A stretch of 64,000 nt of DNA, taken from positions 171,996-235,995 of the forward strand of contig NZ_LMHY01000028.1 of the NCBI RefSeq assembly GCF_001429045.1, given 5' to 3'. This DNA comes from Pseudomonas sp. Root71. Its GTDB lineage: Bacteria; Pseudomonadota; Gammaproteobacteria; Pseudomonadales; Pseudomonadaceae. A program made the translations under genes and the position numbers. Shown piece after piece: positions 53,345 through 62,311 of the stretch. The notes beneath the pieces were generated by a model that searched no databases, was not told the DNA's origin, and worked only from the letters and a program-made list of their open reading frames with translations. Within the stretch, counting starts at the first letter, position 1. Each line of letters starts with the position of its first letter.

Positions 53345-53374
53345 TTGACAACACTGAAGCGGCCTGTAAATAAT
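53345..53374 (+). promoter_or_regulatory. Promoter of the OprD-family porin gene
   Basis: TTGACA (53345-53350) is a full -35 match. AATAAT (53369-53374) is five of six for the -10, with an 18-bp spacer. The operator at 53385-53404 lies just after the expected start point. Confidence 0.75.
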
Positions 53375-53384
53375 CGCCGCCAAT

Positions 53385-53404
53385 GTTGTACGACGACGTA
53401 TGAC
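53385..53404. promoter_or_regulatory. Uronate operator, copy 1
   Basis: On the minus strand GTCATACG-N6-TACAAC; the 21-bp region 53386-53406 is also a partial palindrome. The same half-sites with the same spacing recur upstream of udh (54852-54871). Position after the -10 fits a repressor, probably GntR-type. Confidence 0.7.
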
Positions 53405-53439
53405 AAACAATAAAAACAAAAAAGAAAGGGAGCGTCACA

Positions 53440-54735
53440 GTGAGCAAGCTCGCCCGCAATTCGTCAATCCGTAGTTCACGGCCTACCCTCACCCGTCGCC
53501 ATTCTCTCAGCCTGATCGGCTGCAGCGGCCTGGCCCTCGTCCTGCCCATCACCTGCCAGGCCGAAGGTTTCACCGACGACGCCAAGGCCACGTTGAACCT
53601 GCGCAACGCCTACATCAACCGCAACTACACCAACCCGGCCTACCCCCAGGGCAAGGCTGAAGAGTGGACGCAGAACTTCATTCTCGATGCCCGCTCCGGT
53701 TTCACCCAGGGTCCTGTGGGCTTCGGTGTCGATGTGCTTGGCCTGTACTCGCAGAAGCTCGATGGCGGCAAAGGCAGCGGCGGCACCCAACTGTTGCCGA
53801 TCCACGACGACGGCCGCCCCGCCGACAATTTCGGCCGGCTCGGCGTGGCGCTCAAAGGCAAGATCTCGAAAACCGAATTGAAGGTCGGTGAATGGATGCC
53901 GGTGCTGCCGATCCTGCGTTCCGACGATGGCCGCTCGCTGCCGCAGACCTTCCAGGGCGCTCAGGTGACCTCCAGCGAAATCAGCGGCCTGACGCTCTAT
54001 GGCGGTCAATTCCAGAAAAACAGCCCGCGTAACGACGCGAGCATGGAAGACATGTTCATGAACGGTAAAGCGGCGTTCACTTCGGACCGTTTCAACTTCG
54101 GCGGCGGTGAATATGCGTTCAATGAAAAGCGCACGCAGGTCGGTGTCTGGTACTCGGAACTCAGTGACATTTACCAGCAGCAATACTTCAACCTGACCCA
54201 CAGCCAGCCCCTGGGCGACTGGACCCTGGGCGCCAACCTCGGCTACTTCATCGGCAAGGAGGACGGCAGCGCGCTGGCCGGTGACCTCGACAACAAGACC
54301 GCGTTCGCCCTGCTCTCGGCCAAATATGGCGGCAACACCTTCTACGTCGGCCTGCAAAAACTCACCGGCGATGACGTCTGGATGCGGGTCAACGGCACCA
54401 GCGGCGGCACCCTGGCCAACGACAGCTACAACTCCAGCTATGACAACGCCCGGGAGAAATCCTGGCAGGTGCGCCACGACTACAACTTCGCAGCCCTGGG
54501 CGTCCCCGGCCTGACCCTGATGAACCGCTACATCAGCGGTGACAACGTGCACACCGGGAAAATTACCGACGGCGAGGAATGGGGCCGCGAATCGGAGCTG
54601 GCCTACACCGTGCAGAGTGGTGCGTTGAAAAACCTCAACGTGAAATGGCGTAACGCAACGATTCGCAAGAGCTTCAGCACCAACGAATTCGATGAGAACC
54701 GGATTTTCATCAGCTATCCGATCAGCCTGCTGTAA
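53440..54735 (+). CDS. OprD-family outer-membrane porin
   Basis: This 431-residue protein has a long signal peptide (basic front, then SLSLIGCSGLALVLPITCQA) and a beta-barrel rich in aromatic strand ends. It opens with the OprD-type stretch DDAKATLNLRNAYINRNYTN and ends in FISYPISLL with a C-terminal hydrophobic residue. It should be a channel for an organic acid; uronates are likely from the shared operator with udh. The GTG start (53440) follows AAAGGGAG. Confidence 0.9.
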   Translation: MSKLARNSSIRSSRPTLTRRHSLSLIGCSGLALVLPITCQAEGFTDDAKATLNLRNAYINRNYTNPAYPQGKAEEWTQNFILDARSGFTQGPVGFGVDVLGLYSQKLDGGKGSGGTQLLPIHDDGRPADNFGRLGVALKGKISKTELKVGEWMPVLPILRSDDGRSLPQTFQGAQVTSSEISGLTLYGGQFQKNSPRNDASMEDMFMNGKAAFTSDRFNFGGGEYAFNEKRTQVGVWYSELSDIYQQQYFNLTHSQPLGDWTLGANLGYFIGKEDGSALAGDLDNKTAFALLSAKYGGNTFYVGLQKLTGDDVWMRVNGTSGGTLANDSYNSSYDNAREKSWQVRHDYNFAALGVPGLTLMNRYISGDNVHTGKITDGEEWGRESELAYTVQSGALKNLNVKWRNATIRKSFSTNEFDENRIFISYPISLL

Positions 54736-54814
54736 CCCCACCCTGGTATTTCAGTGCGTGCGGCTTGGTTCAGCCAAAGGAAACGACCCTCCGTCATTTT
54801 CAACCAATGTCGCG

Positions 54815-54844
54815 TTGACAAGAGCCGGAAACCCTAATGATACT
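54815..54844 (+). promoter_or_regulatory. Promoter of the udh operon
   Basis: TTGACA (54815-54820) is a full -35 match; GATACT (54839-54844) is four of six for the -10 with an 18-bp spacer. The second uronate operator starts 7 bases after it. Confidence 0.65.
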
Positions 54845-54851
54845 CAGCACA

Positions 54852-54871
54852 GTCATACGATAACCTACAAC
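54852..54871. promoter_or_regulatory. Uronate operator, copy 2
   Basis: GTCATACG (54852-54859), six other bases, then TACAAC (54866-54871): both half-sites and the spacing equal those upstream of the OprD gene. It covers the expected transcription start of the udh operon. Confidence 0.7.
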
Positions 54872-54906
54872 GAACCAATAACAACAACTGTTTGTCCAGG
54901 ATTCCC

Positions 54907-55731
54907 ATGACGACCACTGCAACCACCCGCCCTCCTTTCAATCGCCTGCTGCTGACCGGCGCCGCCGGTGGCCTCGGGAAAGTCCTGCGCGAAAGCCTGC
55001 GCCCCTACGCCAATGTGATTCGCCTGTCGGACATCGCCGACATTGCGCCAGCCATCGATGACCGCGAAGAAGTCGTGCCGTGTGATCTGGCCGACAAGCA
55101 AGCCGTACATCAACTGGTCGAAGGCGTGGATGCGATCCTGCACTTCGGCGGGGTGTCGACCGAGCGCTCGTTCGAAGAGATCCTCGGCGCCAACATCTGC
55201 GGCGTGTTCCATATTTACGAAGCCGCGCGCCGCCACGGTGTGAAGCGAGTGATCTTCGCCAGCTCCAACCATGTGATCGGTTTCTACAGCCAGGACGAAG
55301 TCATCGATGCCCACTCCCCTCGCCGCCCGGACAGTTACTACGGCTTGTCCAAGTCCTACGGCGAAGACATGGCCACCTTCTACTTCGACCGCTATGGCAT
55401 CGAGACCGTCAGCGTGCGTATCGGCTCGTCGTTCCCGGAACCGCACAACCGCCGGATGATGAGCACCTGGCTGAGCTTCGGCGACCTGACCCAACTGCTC
55501 GAGCGCGCCCTGCACACCCCGAATGTCGGCCACACCGTGGTCTATGGCATGTCCGACAACAAGGAGATCTGGTGGGACAACCGTTATGCCACGGCCCTGG
55601 GTTTTGCCCCGCAGGACAGCTCCGAAGTGTTCCGCGAAAAAGTCGAAGCCCAGCCGATGCCCGCCGCCGATGACCCGGCGCGGCTCTATCAGGGCGGCGC
55701 CTTCTGCGCAGCCGGGCCTTTCGGTGACTGA
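54907..55731 (+). CDS. udh: Uronate dehydrogenase
   Basis: This 274-residue NAD-dependent extended SDR oxidises D-glucuronate and D-galacturonate to aldaro-lactones. Landmarks are LLTGAAGGLGKVLRESLRPY, FGGVSTERSFEEIL, FASSNHVIGFY and YYGLSKSYGEDMA (the Y-x-x-x-K pair). The sequence matches the Pseudomonas Udh group as I know it. ATG 54907 follows CAGGA; a TTG 15 bases upstream also lies in frame. It heads the operon with the lactonase and TRAP genes. Confidence 0.93.
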   Translation: MTTTATTRPPFNRLLLTGAAGGLGKVLRESLRPYANVIRLSDIADIAPAIDDREEVVPCDLADKQAVHQLVEGVDAILHFGGVSTERSFEEILGANICGVFHIYEAARRHGVKRVIFASSNHVIGFYSQDEVIDAHSPRRPDSYYGLSKSYGEDMATFYFDRYGIETVSVRIGSSFPEPHNRRMMSTWLSFGDLTQLLERALHTPNVGHTVVYGMSDNKEIWWDNRYATALGFAPQDSSEVFREKVEAQPMPAADDPARLYQGGAFCAAGPFGD

Positions 55732-55781
55732 GCCTTCGCGCGTTGCTTGCCCCCCGACAAAAACCAAGGGAATGAGTTGCC

Positions 55782-56669
55782 ATGCAAGCTGAACTGATTG
55801 TCGACGCCCGCAACGCGGTCGGTGAAAGCCCGGTCTGGGTGTCTGAGGAAAACGCGCTGTACTGGGTCGATATTCCCGCTGGCGGTTTACAGCGCTGGAG
55901 TGCCGACACCGGGCAAGTGGATGCCTGGAAAACCCCGCAGATGCTCGCTTGCATCGCCCGTCACCGGGACGGCGGCTGGGTCGCCGGCATGGAGAGCGGG
56001 TTCTTCCGCCTGCATCCGCGCCACGACGGCAGCCTCGACAGTGAACCGCTGGCCCAGGTCGAGCATGCCCGCACCGACATGCGTTTGAACGACGGCCGCT
56101 GTGACCGTCAGGGACGTTTCTGGGCCGGCAGCATGGTGCTGAACATGGGCGCCAACGCTGCCGAGGGGGCGTTGTATCGCTACAGCGCCGGGCAACCCGG
56201 GCCACTCGACGCGCGACTGAGCGGTTTCATCGTGCCCAACGGCCTGGGCTTCAGCCCGGACGGACGCACCCTGTACCTGTCCGACTCTCACCCTCAGGTC
56301 CAGCAGATCTGGGCCTTCGACTATGACATCGACACCGGTACGCCTTCGAATCGCCGCGTGTTCGTGGACATGAACCAGTATGAAGGTCGCCCCGACGGCG
56401 CAGCGGTCGACGCCGATGGCTGCTACTGGATTTGCGCCAACGACGCTGGCTTGATCCACCGTTTTACCCCCGCCGGCCGACTTGACCGTTCCCTCGCCGT
56501 ACCGGTGAAAAAACCCACCATGTGCGCCTTCGGTGGCCCTCGACTGGACACGCTGTTCGTGACCTCGATCCGCCCCGGCGACGACCATGACCGGCAATCA
56601 CTGGCCGGTGGCGTGTTCGCCCTCGACCCCGGAGTAAAAGGCTTACCCGAACCCCTGTTCAACGACTGA
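55782..56669 (+). CDS. SMP-30/gluconolactonase-family aldarolactonase
   Basis: This 295-residue six-bladed propeller has the metal-site parts VGESPVWVSEENALYWVD (Glu), MRLNDGRCDRQGRFW, FIVPNGLGFSPDGRT (Asn) and EGRPDGAAVDADGCYW (Asp). It should open the aldaro-lactone made by Udh. This matches the UxuL-type lactonases of Pseudomonas, but I do not assign the symbol with certainty. It lies 50 bp after udh. Confidence 0.9.
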   Translation: MQAELIVDARNAVGESPVWVSEENALYWVDIPAGGLQRWSADTGQVDAWKTPQMLACIARHRDGGWVAGMESGFFRLHPRHDGSLDSEPLAQVEHARTDMRLNDGRCDRQGRFWAGSMVLNMGANAAEGALYRYSAGQPGPLDARLSGFIVPNGLGFSPDGRTLYLSDSHPQVQQIWAFDYDIDTGTPSNRRVFVDMNQYEGRPDGAAVDADGCYWICANDAGLIHRFTPAGRLDRSLAVPVKKPTMCAFGGPRLDTLFVTSIRPGDDHDRQSLAGGVFALDPGVKGLPEPLFND

Positions 56670-56746
56670 CCTTCTCGAAAGAAAAGCGCTCCCGCTGCAT
56701 CGCTGTGCCTTGAATAAAAAAAAACAATAAAACTGGAGACACCCCC

Positions 56747-57718
56747 ATGGACTTCAAACGCACCTTGCTCGCCGCTGCACTTCCATTAGCCTTCTCCCTC
56801 AGCAGTGCCACCCAGGCACTGGAAATCAAATTCGCCGACATCCACCCCGCCGGTTACCCGACCGTGGTGGCTGAAGAGCAACTGGGCAAAACCCTGGTGG
56901 CCGACAGCAATGGCGCGCTGACCTTCAAGATGTTCGCCGGTGGCGTGCTCGGCTCGGAAAAAGAAGTGGTCGAACAGGCCCAGGTCGGTGCCGTGCAGAT
57001 GGCCCGGGTCAGCCTCGGCATCGTCGGGCCGGTGGTGCCGGACGTGAACGTGTTCAACATGCCGTTCGTGTTCCGTGACCAGGCGCATATGCGCAAGGTC
57101 ATCGACGGTGCGGTGGGCGATGAAATCCTCGACAAGATCACCAACTCCGAATTCAACCTGGTCGCCCTGGCCTGGATGGACGGCGGTACGCGCAACCTCT
57201 ACACCAAGAAACCGGTACGAAGCCTTGAAGACCTCAAGGGCATGAAGATCCGCGTGCAAGGCAATCCGATGTTCATCGAAACCATCAACGCCATGGGCGG
57301 CAACGGTATCGCGATGGACACCGGCGAAATCTTCAGCGCCCTGCAGACCGGCGTGATCGACGGCGCGGAAAACAACCCGCCGACCCTGCTCGAACACAAC
57401 CACTACCAGAATGCCAAGTACTACAGCCTGACCGGCCACCTGATCCTGCCCGAGCCGATCGTCATGTCAAAAATCACCTGGGAAAAGCTCACCCCCGAGC
57501 AGCAAGCCCTGGTGAAGAAAACCGCCAAGGCGGCCCAGGCCCAGGAACGCACCCTGTGGGATGCGAAATCGGCCAGCAGCGAAGAGAAACTCAAGGCCGC
57601 CGGCGTCGAGTTCATCACCGTCGACAAGAAACCTTTCTACGAGGCCACCGCCTCGATCCGCGAGAAATACGGCGCGCCCTACGCCGACCTGATCAAGCGC
57701 ATCGAAGCCGTTCAGTAA
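56747..57718 (+). CDS. TRAP transporter substrate-binding protein (DctP family)
   Basis: This 323-residue periplasmic protein has a signal peptide (KRTLLAAALPLAFSLSSATQ). DctP features include VVEQAQVGAVQMARVS, the substrate-anchoring arginine region KIRVQGNPMFIETINAMGG, and ALQTGVIDGAENNPPTLLEH. In this locus it should bind glucuronate or galacturonate. CTGGAG precedes ATG 56747. A hairpin follows before the permease genes. Confidence 0.92.
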   Translation: MDFKRTLLAAALPLAFSLSSATQALEIKFADIHPAGYPTVVAEEQLGKTLVADSNGALTFKMFAGGVLGSEKEVVEQAQVGAVQMARVSLGIVGPVVPDVNVFNMPFVFRDQAHMRKVIDGAVGDEILDKITNSEFNLVALAWMDGGTRNLYTKKPVRSLEDLKGMKIRVQGNPMFIETINAMGGNGIAMDTGEIFSALQTGVIDGAENNPPTLLEHNHYQNAKYYSLTGHLILPEPIVMSKITWEKLTPEQQALVKKTAKAAQAQERTLWDAKSASSEEKLKAAGVEFITVDKKPFYEATASIREKYGAPYADLIKRIEAVQ

Positions 57719-57750
57719 CCCTCCCTGCATTCAAGAAAGGCCCGGCGCCG

Positions 57751-57770
57751 CTGACGTTGGTGTACGTCAG
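57751..57770 (+). other. Intercistronic hairpin between DctP and DctQ genes
   Basis: CTGACGT-TGGTGT-ACGTCAG is a perfect 7-bp stem with a 6-base loop and no T-run. A hairpin here could protect the binding-protein mRNA or trim read-through, giving more DctP than permease. It is not a classic terminator. Confidence 0.5.
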
Positions 57771-57796
57771 TGCGCGCCCGGTTACGGTGGAACCCG

Positions 57797-58324
57797 ATGA
57801 AGAATCTGCTGCTGCGTATCAACGACAGGATTTACATGGCCTGCATCTGGATTGCCGGCCTGTCGGTCCTGGCCATTTCCCTGATGATCCCCTGGGGCGT
57901 TTTTGCCCGTTATGTGCTCGGTACCGGCTCCAGTTGGCCGGAGCCCACCGCCATCCTGCTGATGATGGTGTTCACCTTCATCGGCGCCGCCGCCAGCTAC
58001 CGGTCCGGTTCGCACATGGCGGTGGCGATGCTCACCGATCGCCTTGCGCCGAACCTGCGCAAGGCCGCGGCCATTGCCGCGCAACTGCTGATGGCGACCA
58101 TCTGCCTGTTCATGGCCATCTGGGGCAGCAAGCTGTGCATGTCCACCTGGAACCAGTTCATGAGCGCCCTGCCGACCCTGCGCGTGGGCATCACCTACAT
58201 GCCGATTCCGATTGGCGGCGTGCTGACGCTGGTGTTTGTCCTGGAAAAACTCTTGCTCGGTGACCAGAGCAACCGTCGGGTCGTGCGTTTCGACCTCGTT
58301 GAAGAAAACGAAGGGGCTGCCTGA
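57797..58324 (+). CDS. TRAP transporter small permease (DctQ family)
   Basis: This 175-residue membrane protein has four hydrophobic helices (ACIWIAGLSVLAISLMIPWG first) and the DctQ stretch RYVLGTGSSWPEPTAILLMM. ATG 57797 follows GGTGGA. The large permease starts at the base after its stop. Confidence 0.92.
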   Translation: MKNLLLRINDRIYMACIWIAGLSVLAISLMIPWGVFARYVLGTGSSWPEPTAILLMMVFTFIGAAASYRSGSHMAVAMLTDRLAPNLRKAAAIAAQLLMATICLFMAIWGSKLCMSTWNQFMSALPTLRVGITYMPIPIGGVLTLVFVLEKLLLGDQSNRRVVRFDLVEENEGAA

Positions 58325-59605
58325 ATGGACGCTTTTATTCTGTTGGGCAGTTTTATCGCGTTGATCCTGATCGGCATGCCGGTCGCCTACGCCCTGGGGT
58401 TTGCCGCACTGATCGGCGCGTGGTGGATCGACATCCCGTTCCAGGCCCTGATGATCCAGGTGGCCGGGGGCGTGAACAAGTTCTCCCTGCTGGCGATTCC
58501 GTTCTTCGTCCTGGCGGGCGCGATCATGGCCGAGGGCGGCATGTCCCGGCGCCTGGTGGCGTTCGCCGGGGTGCTGGTGGGCTTCGTGCGTGGCGGCTTG
58601 TCGCTGGTCAATATCATGGCCTCGACCTTCTTTGGCGCGATCTCCGGTTCCTCGGTGGCGGACACCGCCTCGGTCGGTTCGGTGCTGATTCCGGAAATGG
58701 AACGCCGTGGTTATCCCCGGGAGTTCGCCACGGCAGTGACCGTCAGCGGTTCGGTGCAAGCGCTGCTGACACCGCCCAGCCACAACTCGGTGCTCTACTC
58801 CCTGGCCGCCGGCGGCACGGTGTCGATTGCCTCGCTGTTCATGGCCGGTGTGGTGCCGGGCCTGTTGATGAGCGCGTGCCTGATGGTGCTGTGCCTGATC
58901 TTCGCCAAGAAGCGCGACTACCCGAAAGGCGAAGTCATCCCGATGCGCGAAGCGCTGAAGATCTGCGGCGAAGCGTTGTGGGGCCTGATGGCGATGGTGA
59001 TCATCCTCGGCGGCATCCTGTCGGGTATTTTCACCGCCACCGAGTCGGCGGCGATTGCCGTGCTGTGGTCGTTCTTCGTGACCATGTTCATCTACCGCGA
59101 CTACAAATGGAGCGAACTGCCCAAACTGATGCACCGCACCGTGCGCACGATTTCGATCGTGATGATCCTGATCGGTTTCGCCGCCAGCTTCGGCTACATC
59201 ATGACCCTGATGCAGATCCCGGCGAAGATCACCACGCTGTTCCTGACCCTGTCGGACAACCGCTACGTGATCCTGATGTGCATCAACGTCATGCTGCTGT
59301 TGCTCGGTACGGTCATGGACATGGCGCCGTTGATCCTGATTCTCACGCCGATCCTGATGCCGGTGATCCTCGGCATAGGCGTGGATCCGGTGCAGTTCGG
59401 CATGATCATGCTGGTGAACCTGGGCATTGGCTTGATTACACCGCCGGTGGGTGCGGTACTCTTTGTGGGGTCAGCCGTGGGTAAAGTCAGCATTGAATCC
59501 ACCGTCAAAGCCCTGCTGCCGTTCTACGGCGTGCTGTTCCTGGTGCTGTTGGCCGTGACCTACATTCCGGCACTGTCGCTGTGGTTGCCGCATCTGGTGT
59601 TGTAA
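58325..59605 (+). CDS. TRAP transporter large permease (DctM family)
   Basis: This 426-residue membrane protein has about twelve helices. The DctM pattern shows in IPFFVLAGAIMAEGGMSRRL, FFGAISGSSVADTASVGSVL and LLLGTVMDMAPLILILTPIL. It forms the sodium-coupled channel of the uronate transporter. Its ATG directly follows the DctQ stop. Confidence 0.94.
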   Translation: MDAFILLGSFIALILIGMPVAYALGFAALIGAWWIDIPFQALMIQVAGGVNKFSLLAIPFFVLAGAIMAEGGMSRRLVAFAGVLVGFVRGGLSLVNIMASTFFGAISGSSVADTASVGSVLIPEMERRGYPREFATAVTVSGSVQALLTPPSHNSVLYSLAAGGTVSIASLFMAGVVPGLLMSACLMVLCLIFAKKRDYPKGEVIPMREALKICGEALWGLMAMVIILGGILSGIFTATESAAIAVLWSFFVTMFIYRDYKWSELPKLMHRTVRTISIVMILIGFAASFGYIMTLMQIPAKITTLFLTLSDNRYVILMCINVMLLLLGTVMDMAPLILILTPILMPVILGIGVDPVQFGMIMLVNLGIGLITPPVGAVLFVGSAVGKVSIESTVKALLPFYGVLFLVLLAVTYIPALSLWLPHLVL

Positions 59606-59611
59606 ACCCTT

Positions 59612-59688
59612 AAAAAGATCACAGCCTTCGGCAGCTCCTGCGTCGGACACGGTTTCCTGTAGGAGCTGCCGCAGGCTGCGATCTTTTC
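59612..59688. repeat. Type-A REP doublet
   Basis: AAAGATCACAGCCTTCGGCAGC and GTAGGAGCTGCCGCAGGC form an imperfect inverted pair between the TRAP genes and the epimerase. Confidence 0.9.
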
Positions 59689-59714
59689 CACCATTGAACG
59701 CGAATCGATAAACC

Positions 59715-60599
59715 ATGAACCTTCTGCAACTCGAAGACGAATTCACCCACCTCACCCTCGCCCCGGAACTCGGCGCCAGCCTCGTCAACTGGACCGTGCG
59801 CAGCACTGGCCAGCCCTTGTTGCGACACGCTGATGCTCATGCCCTGAACACCGGCCTTCCCGGCAAGCTCGGCTGTTTTCCCTTGATCCCCTGGTCCAAC
59901 CGTATCGCCGATGGCGGTTTCGATTGCCCCGATGGCTGGCTGGCACTGGCGCCCAACAGCCTCACCGATCCCCTGCCGATTCACGGCAGCGCCTGGCAGC
60001 AGGCGTGGGACGTGGTTTCGCGGTCGAAAAATGAAGTGCTCCTGCAACTCGACAGCACAACCCCCTTCGCTTATCGCGCCCGGCAACGTTTCCATTTGAG
60101 CGCGGGCAAGCTGAGCATCGAACTGCACGTCACGCACCTGGCTGAACACGCTGCGTGGCATGGCCTGGGACTGCATCCGTACCTGCCGCGCACACCGAAC
60201 ACCCGCCTACAGGCGCCCGCCCGGCATGTGTGGATGTGCGACGGGGCAAAACTGCCGACCGAACTCGGCGCATTGCCGGTCGAGTGGGATTTCCAGCAAC
60301 TGAAGGCATTGCCACAATCCCTGGTGGACAACAGTTTCTGCGAATGGAACGGCCACTGCCTGATCGAGCAAGCGGATCTTGGTTACGCGCTCGACTGCCA
60401 GGCCACCGGCAGCGACTACTACCTGCTCTACTGCCCTGTGGGCCTGGGGTTTTTCTGCATCGAACCGGTGAGCCACCCGGTCAACGCGCACCACCTGCCC
60501 GGCCGGCCAGGGTTGCGTTTGCTGGAACAGGGTCAATCCACCGAACTGGGCTTCACCCTGCAGTACCGGCCGCTTCAGGCAGATACCCCCAACAATTGA
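59715..60599 (+). CDS. Aldose 1-epimerase-family protein
   Basis: This 294-residue galactose-mutarotase-fold protein keeps the catalytic pair regions GLGLHPYLPR (His) and FFCIEPVSHPVNAHH (Glu). The N terminus has ELGASLVNWTVRS and PLIPWSNRIADGGF. At this position, after the uronate genes, it may interconvert anomers of the imported uronic acid; Udh needs one ring form. Its 3' end overlaps the convergent kinase gene by 25 bp. Confidence 0.88.
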   Translation: MNLLQLEDEFTHLTLAPELGASLVNWTVRSTGQPLLRHADAHALNTGLPGKLGCFPLIPWSNRIADGGFDCPDGWLALAPNSLTDPLPIHGSAWQQAWDVVSRSKNEVLLQLDSTTPFAYRARQRFHLSAGKLSIELHVTHLAEHAAWHGLGLHPYLPRTPNTRLQAPARHVWMCDGAKLPTELGALPVEWDFQQLKALPQSLVDNSFCEWNGHCLIEQADLGYALDCQATGSDYYLLYCPVGLGFFCIEPVSHPVNAHHLPGRPGLRLLEQGQSTELGFTLQYRPLQADTPNN

Positions 60600-62311
60600 C
60601 TCAACACCGCTCGCAACTTGCCGGGCTTCACCGGTTTGTTCAGCAAGGGTGCGTTGAGTCGCTGCAACGCACGCCGACAATGGTCGGTGCGGTCGGCGGT
60701 AATGATCACCGCGGGAATGTCCTGGTGAAAATGCTCGCGCAAATGTCGCACCACATCACAGCCGACCACCCCGTGATCGAGGTGATAGTCCGCCAGAATC
60801 AGTTCCGGCGCCTGCCCGCGCAGCGCCGCCAGCGCAGCCTCTTCATCGGTGGCGACCAGGACGTCGCAGCCCCACTGCCCGAGCAACGCGCTCATGCTGT
60901 CGAGAATGCTCACTTCGTTGTCGATCACCAGTAAACGGCGGCCCGGCAGCGGGTTGCCGGTGCCCGGTTGTGGCACCGCCTGGCTCACGGGCAGCGGAAC
61001 CTCGTCGGATATCGGCACCTCGATGCTGAACATCGAACCCCGCCCCGGTAACGAGTACACGCCGATCCTGTAGCCAAGGATCTTGGCGATGCGCTCGACA
61101 ATCGCCAGCCCCAGGCCCACGCCCTTGCGGTCGGCGGCGCGGCCGACGTCCAGCTGGTTGAACTCGAGGAAGATCGAATCGAGCCGGTCGGCGGCTATGC
61201 CACGCCCGGTGTCCCAGACCTCCAGGCGCAACATCTCGCCCCGACGCCTTGCCGCCAGCAGGATGCTGCCTTCATCGGTGTAGCGGCAGGCATTGCTGAG
61301 AAAGTTGCGCAGGATCCGCGTCATCAGGCGCAAGTCGGTACTGATGGCGTAATCGGCCATGCGCACCCGCAGGTTCAAGCCGGCCGCCTGGGTGACAGAC
61401 TGGAACTCCGACACCAGCGGCCCGAGCAGTTCGTCGAGGCGGTACAACGCAACGTCCGGTTTGACCGCGGCCTGGTCGAGCCGGGAAATGTCGAGCAGAT
61501 CCGTCAGCAGGTCTTCGGCCCCTTCCAGGGCCTGGTGAGTGCGCTCCACCAGCACCTGTTCGGCTTCCGGCAATTTGCGTTCACGCAAGGTCGAGATCAG
61601 CAACCGCGCGGCGTTCAGCGGTTGCAGCAGGTCGTGGCTGGCGGCGGCGAGGTATTTGTCCTTGCTGTGATTGGCGGCCTCGGCGGCATCGCGGGCGTCG
61701 CGCAAGGCCTTGGCGATCTGTTTACGCTGGGTGATCTGCTGCTGAAGGTTACGGTTGGCCTCGAGCAATTCATCGGTGCGCGCCACGACGCGCTGCTCCA
61801 GTTCGTCATTGAGTTGCTGCAGGCGTCGCTGGGCCAGTTTGCGCTCGGTGATATCGGAGACGAACCCTTCCACCAGCCCCTCCTGGCCGGGCTTGAGCAG
61901 CAGGTTCATCAATACATCCAGGTGACTGCCGTCCTTGCGCCGCAAACGGGTTTCATAGCCGTGCAGGCTGCGCTGGTGCCGGAGGATTTCGCCAATGCTT
62001 TCCAGCTCCTGCGCGCCGTCGACGAACAGGGTGCTGCCCAGGTCAGTCAGGGAGAACAGCACCTCCTGCGGGTCCTGGTAACCGAGCATGCGTGCCAGTG
62101 CCGGGTTGGCGGCGCGCATGCCGTCGTGCAGGCTGGCCTGGAAGATGCCGTGCACCGCGTTTTCGAACAGCCACTTGTAGCGGTTACGCTCGGCTTCCAG
62201 ATCATCCAGGCGCGCGGCCAGTTCCGGGTAATGACTCTTGCGCGCCGAGTGGCTGCCCAGCCCCAGCAGCCCGGCCAGGGCCCGTTGTTGCTCGTCAGAG
62301 GGCTTCGCCAT
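60575..62311 (-). CDS. PAS-containing hybrid sensor kinase/response regulator (ErcS'-like)
   Basis: This 578-residue cytoplasmic protein has a PAS domain (YKWLFENAVHGIFQASLHDG, PALARMLGYQDPQEV). The HisKA phospho-site is in AAASHDLLQPLNAARLL, and a HATPase domain follows (WDTGRGIAADRLDS, GVGLGLAIVERI). A receiver domain ends it (LLVIDNEVSILDSM, phospho-Asp in ILADYHLDHG). The domain order and its place next to ercA match ErcS'/NahK-type kinases of the Pseudomonas ethanol-oxidation control network. ATG 62311 follows CGAGG. It overlaps the ercA 3' end by 17 bp. Confidence 0.87.
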   Translation of the reverse strand: MAKPSDEQQRALAGLLGLGSHSARKSHYPELAARLDDLEAERNRYKWLFENAVHGIFQASLHDGMRAANPALARMLGYQDPQEVLFSLTDLGSTLFVDGAQELESIGEILRHQRSLHGYETRLRRKDGSHLDVLMNLLLKPGQEGLVEGFVSDITERKLAQRRLQQLNDELEQRVVARTDELLEANRNLQQQITQRKQIAKALRDARDAAEAANHSKDKYLAAASHDLLQPLNAARLLISTLRERKLPEAEQVLVERTHQALEGAEDLLTDLLDISRLDQAAVKPDVALYRLDELLGPLVSEFQSVTQAAGLNLRVRMADYAISTDLRLMTRILRNFLSNACRYTDEGSILLAARRRGEMLRLEVWDTGRGIAADRLDSIFLEFNQLDVGRAADRKGVGLGLAIVERIAKILGYRIGVYSLPGRGSMFSIEVPISDEVPLPVSQAVPQPGTGNPLPGRRLLVIDNEVSILDSMSALLGQWGCDVLVATDEEAALAALRGQAPELILADYHLDHGVVGCDVVRHLREHFHQDIPAVIITADRTDHCRRALQRLNAPLLNKPVKPGKLRAVLSQLLGVSA

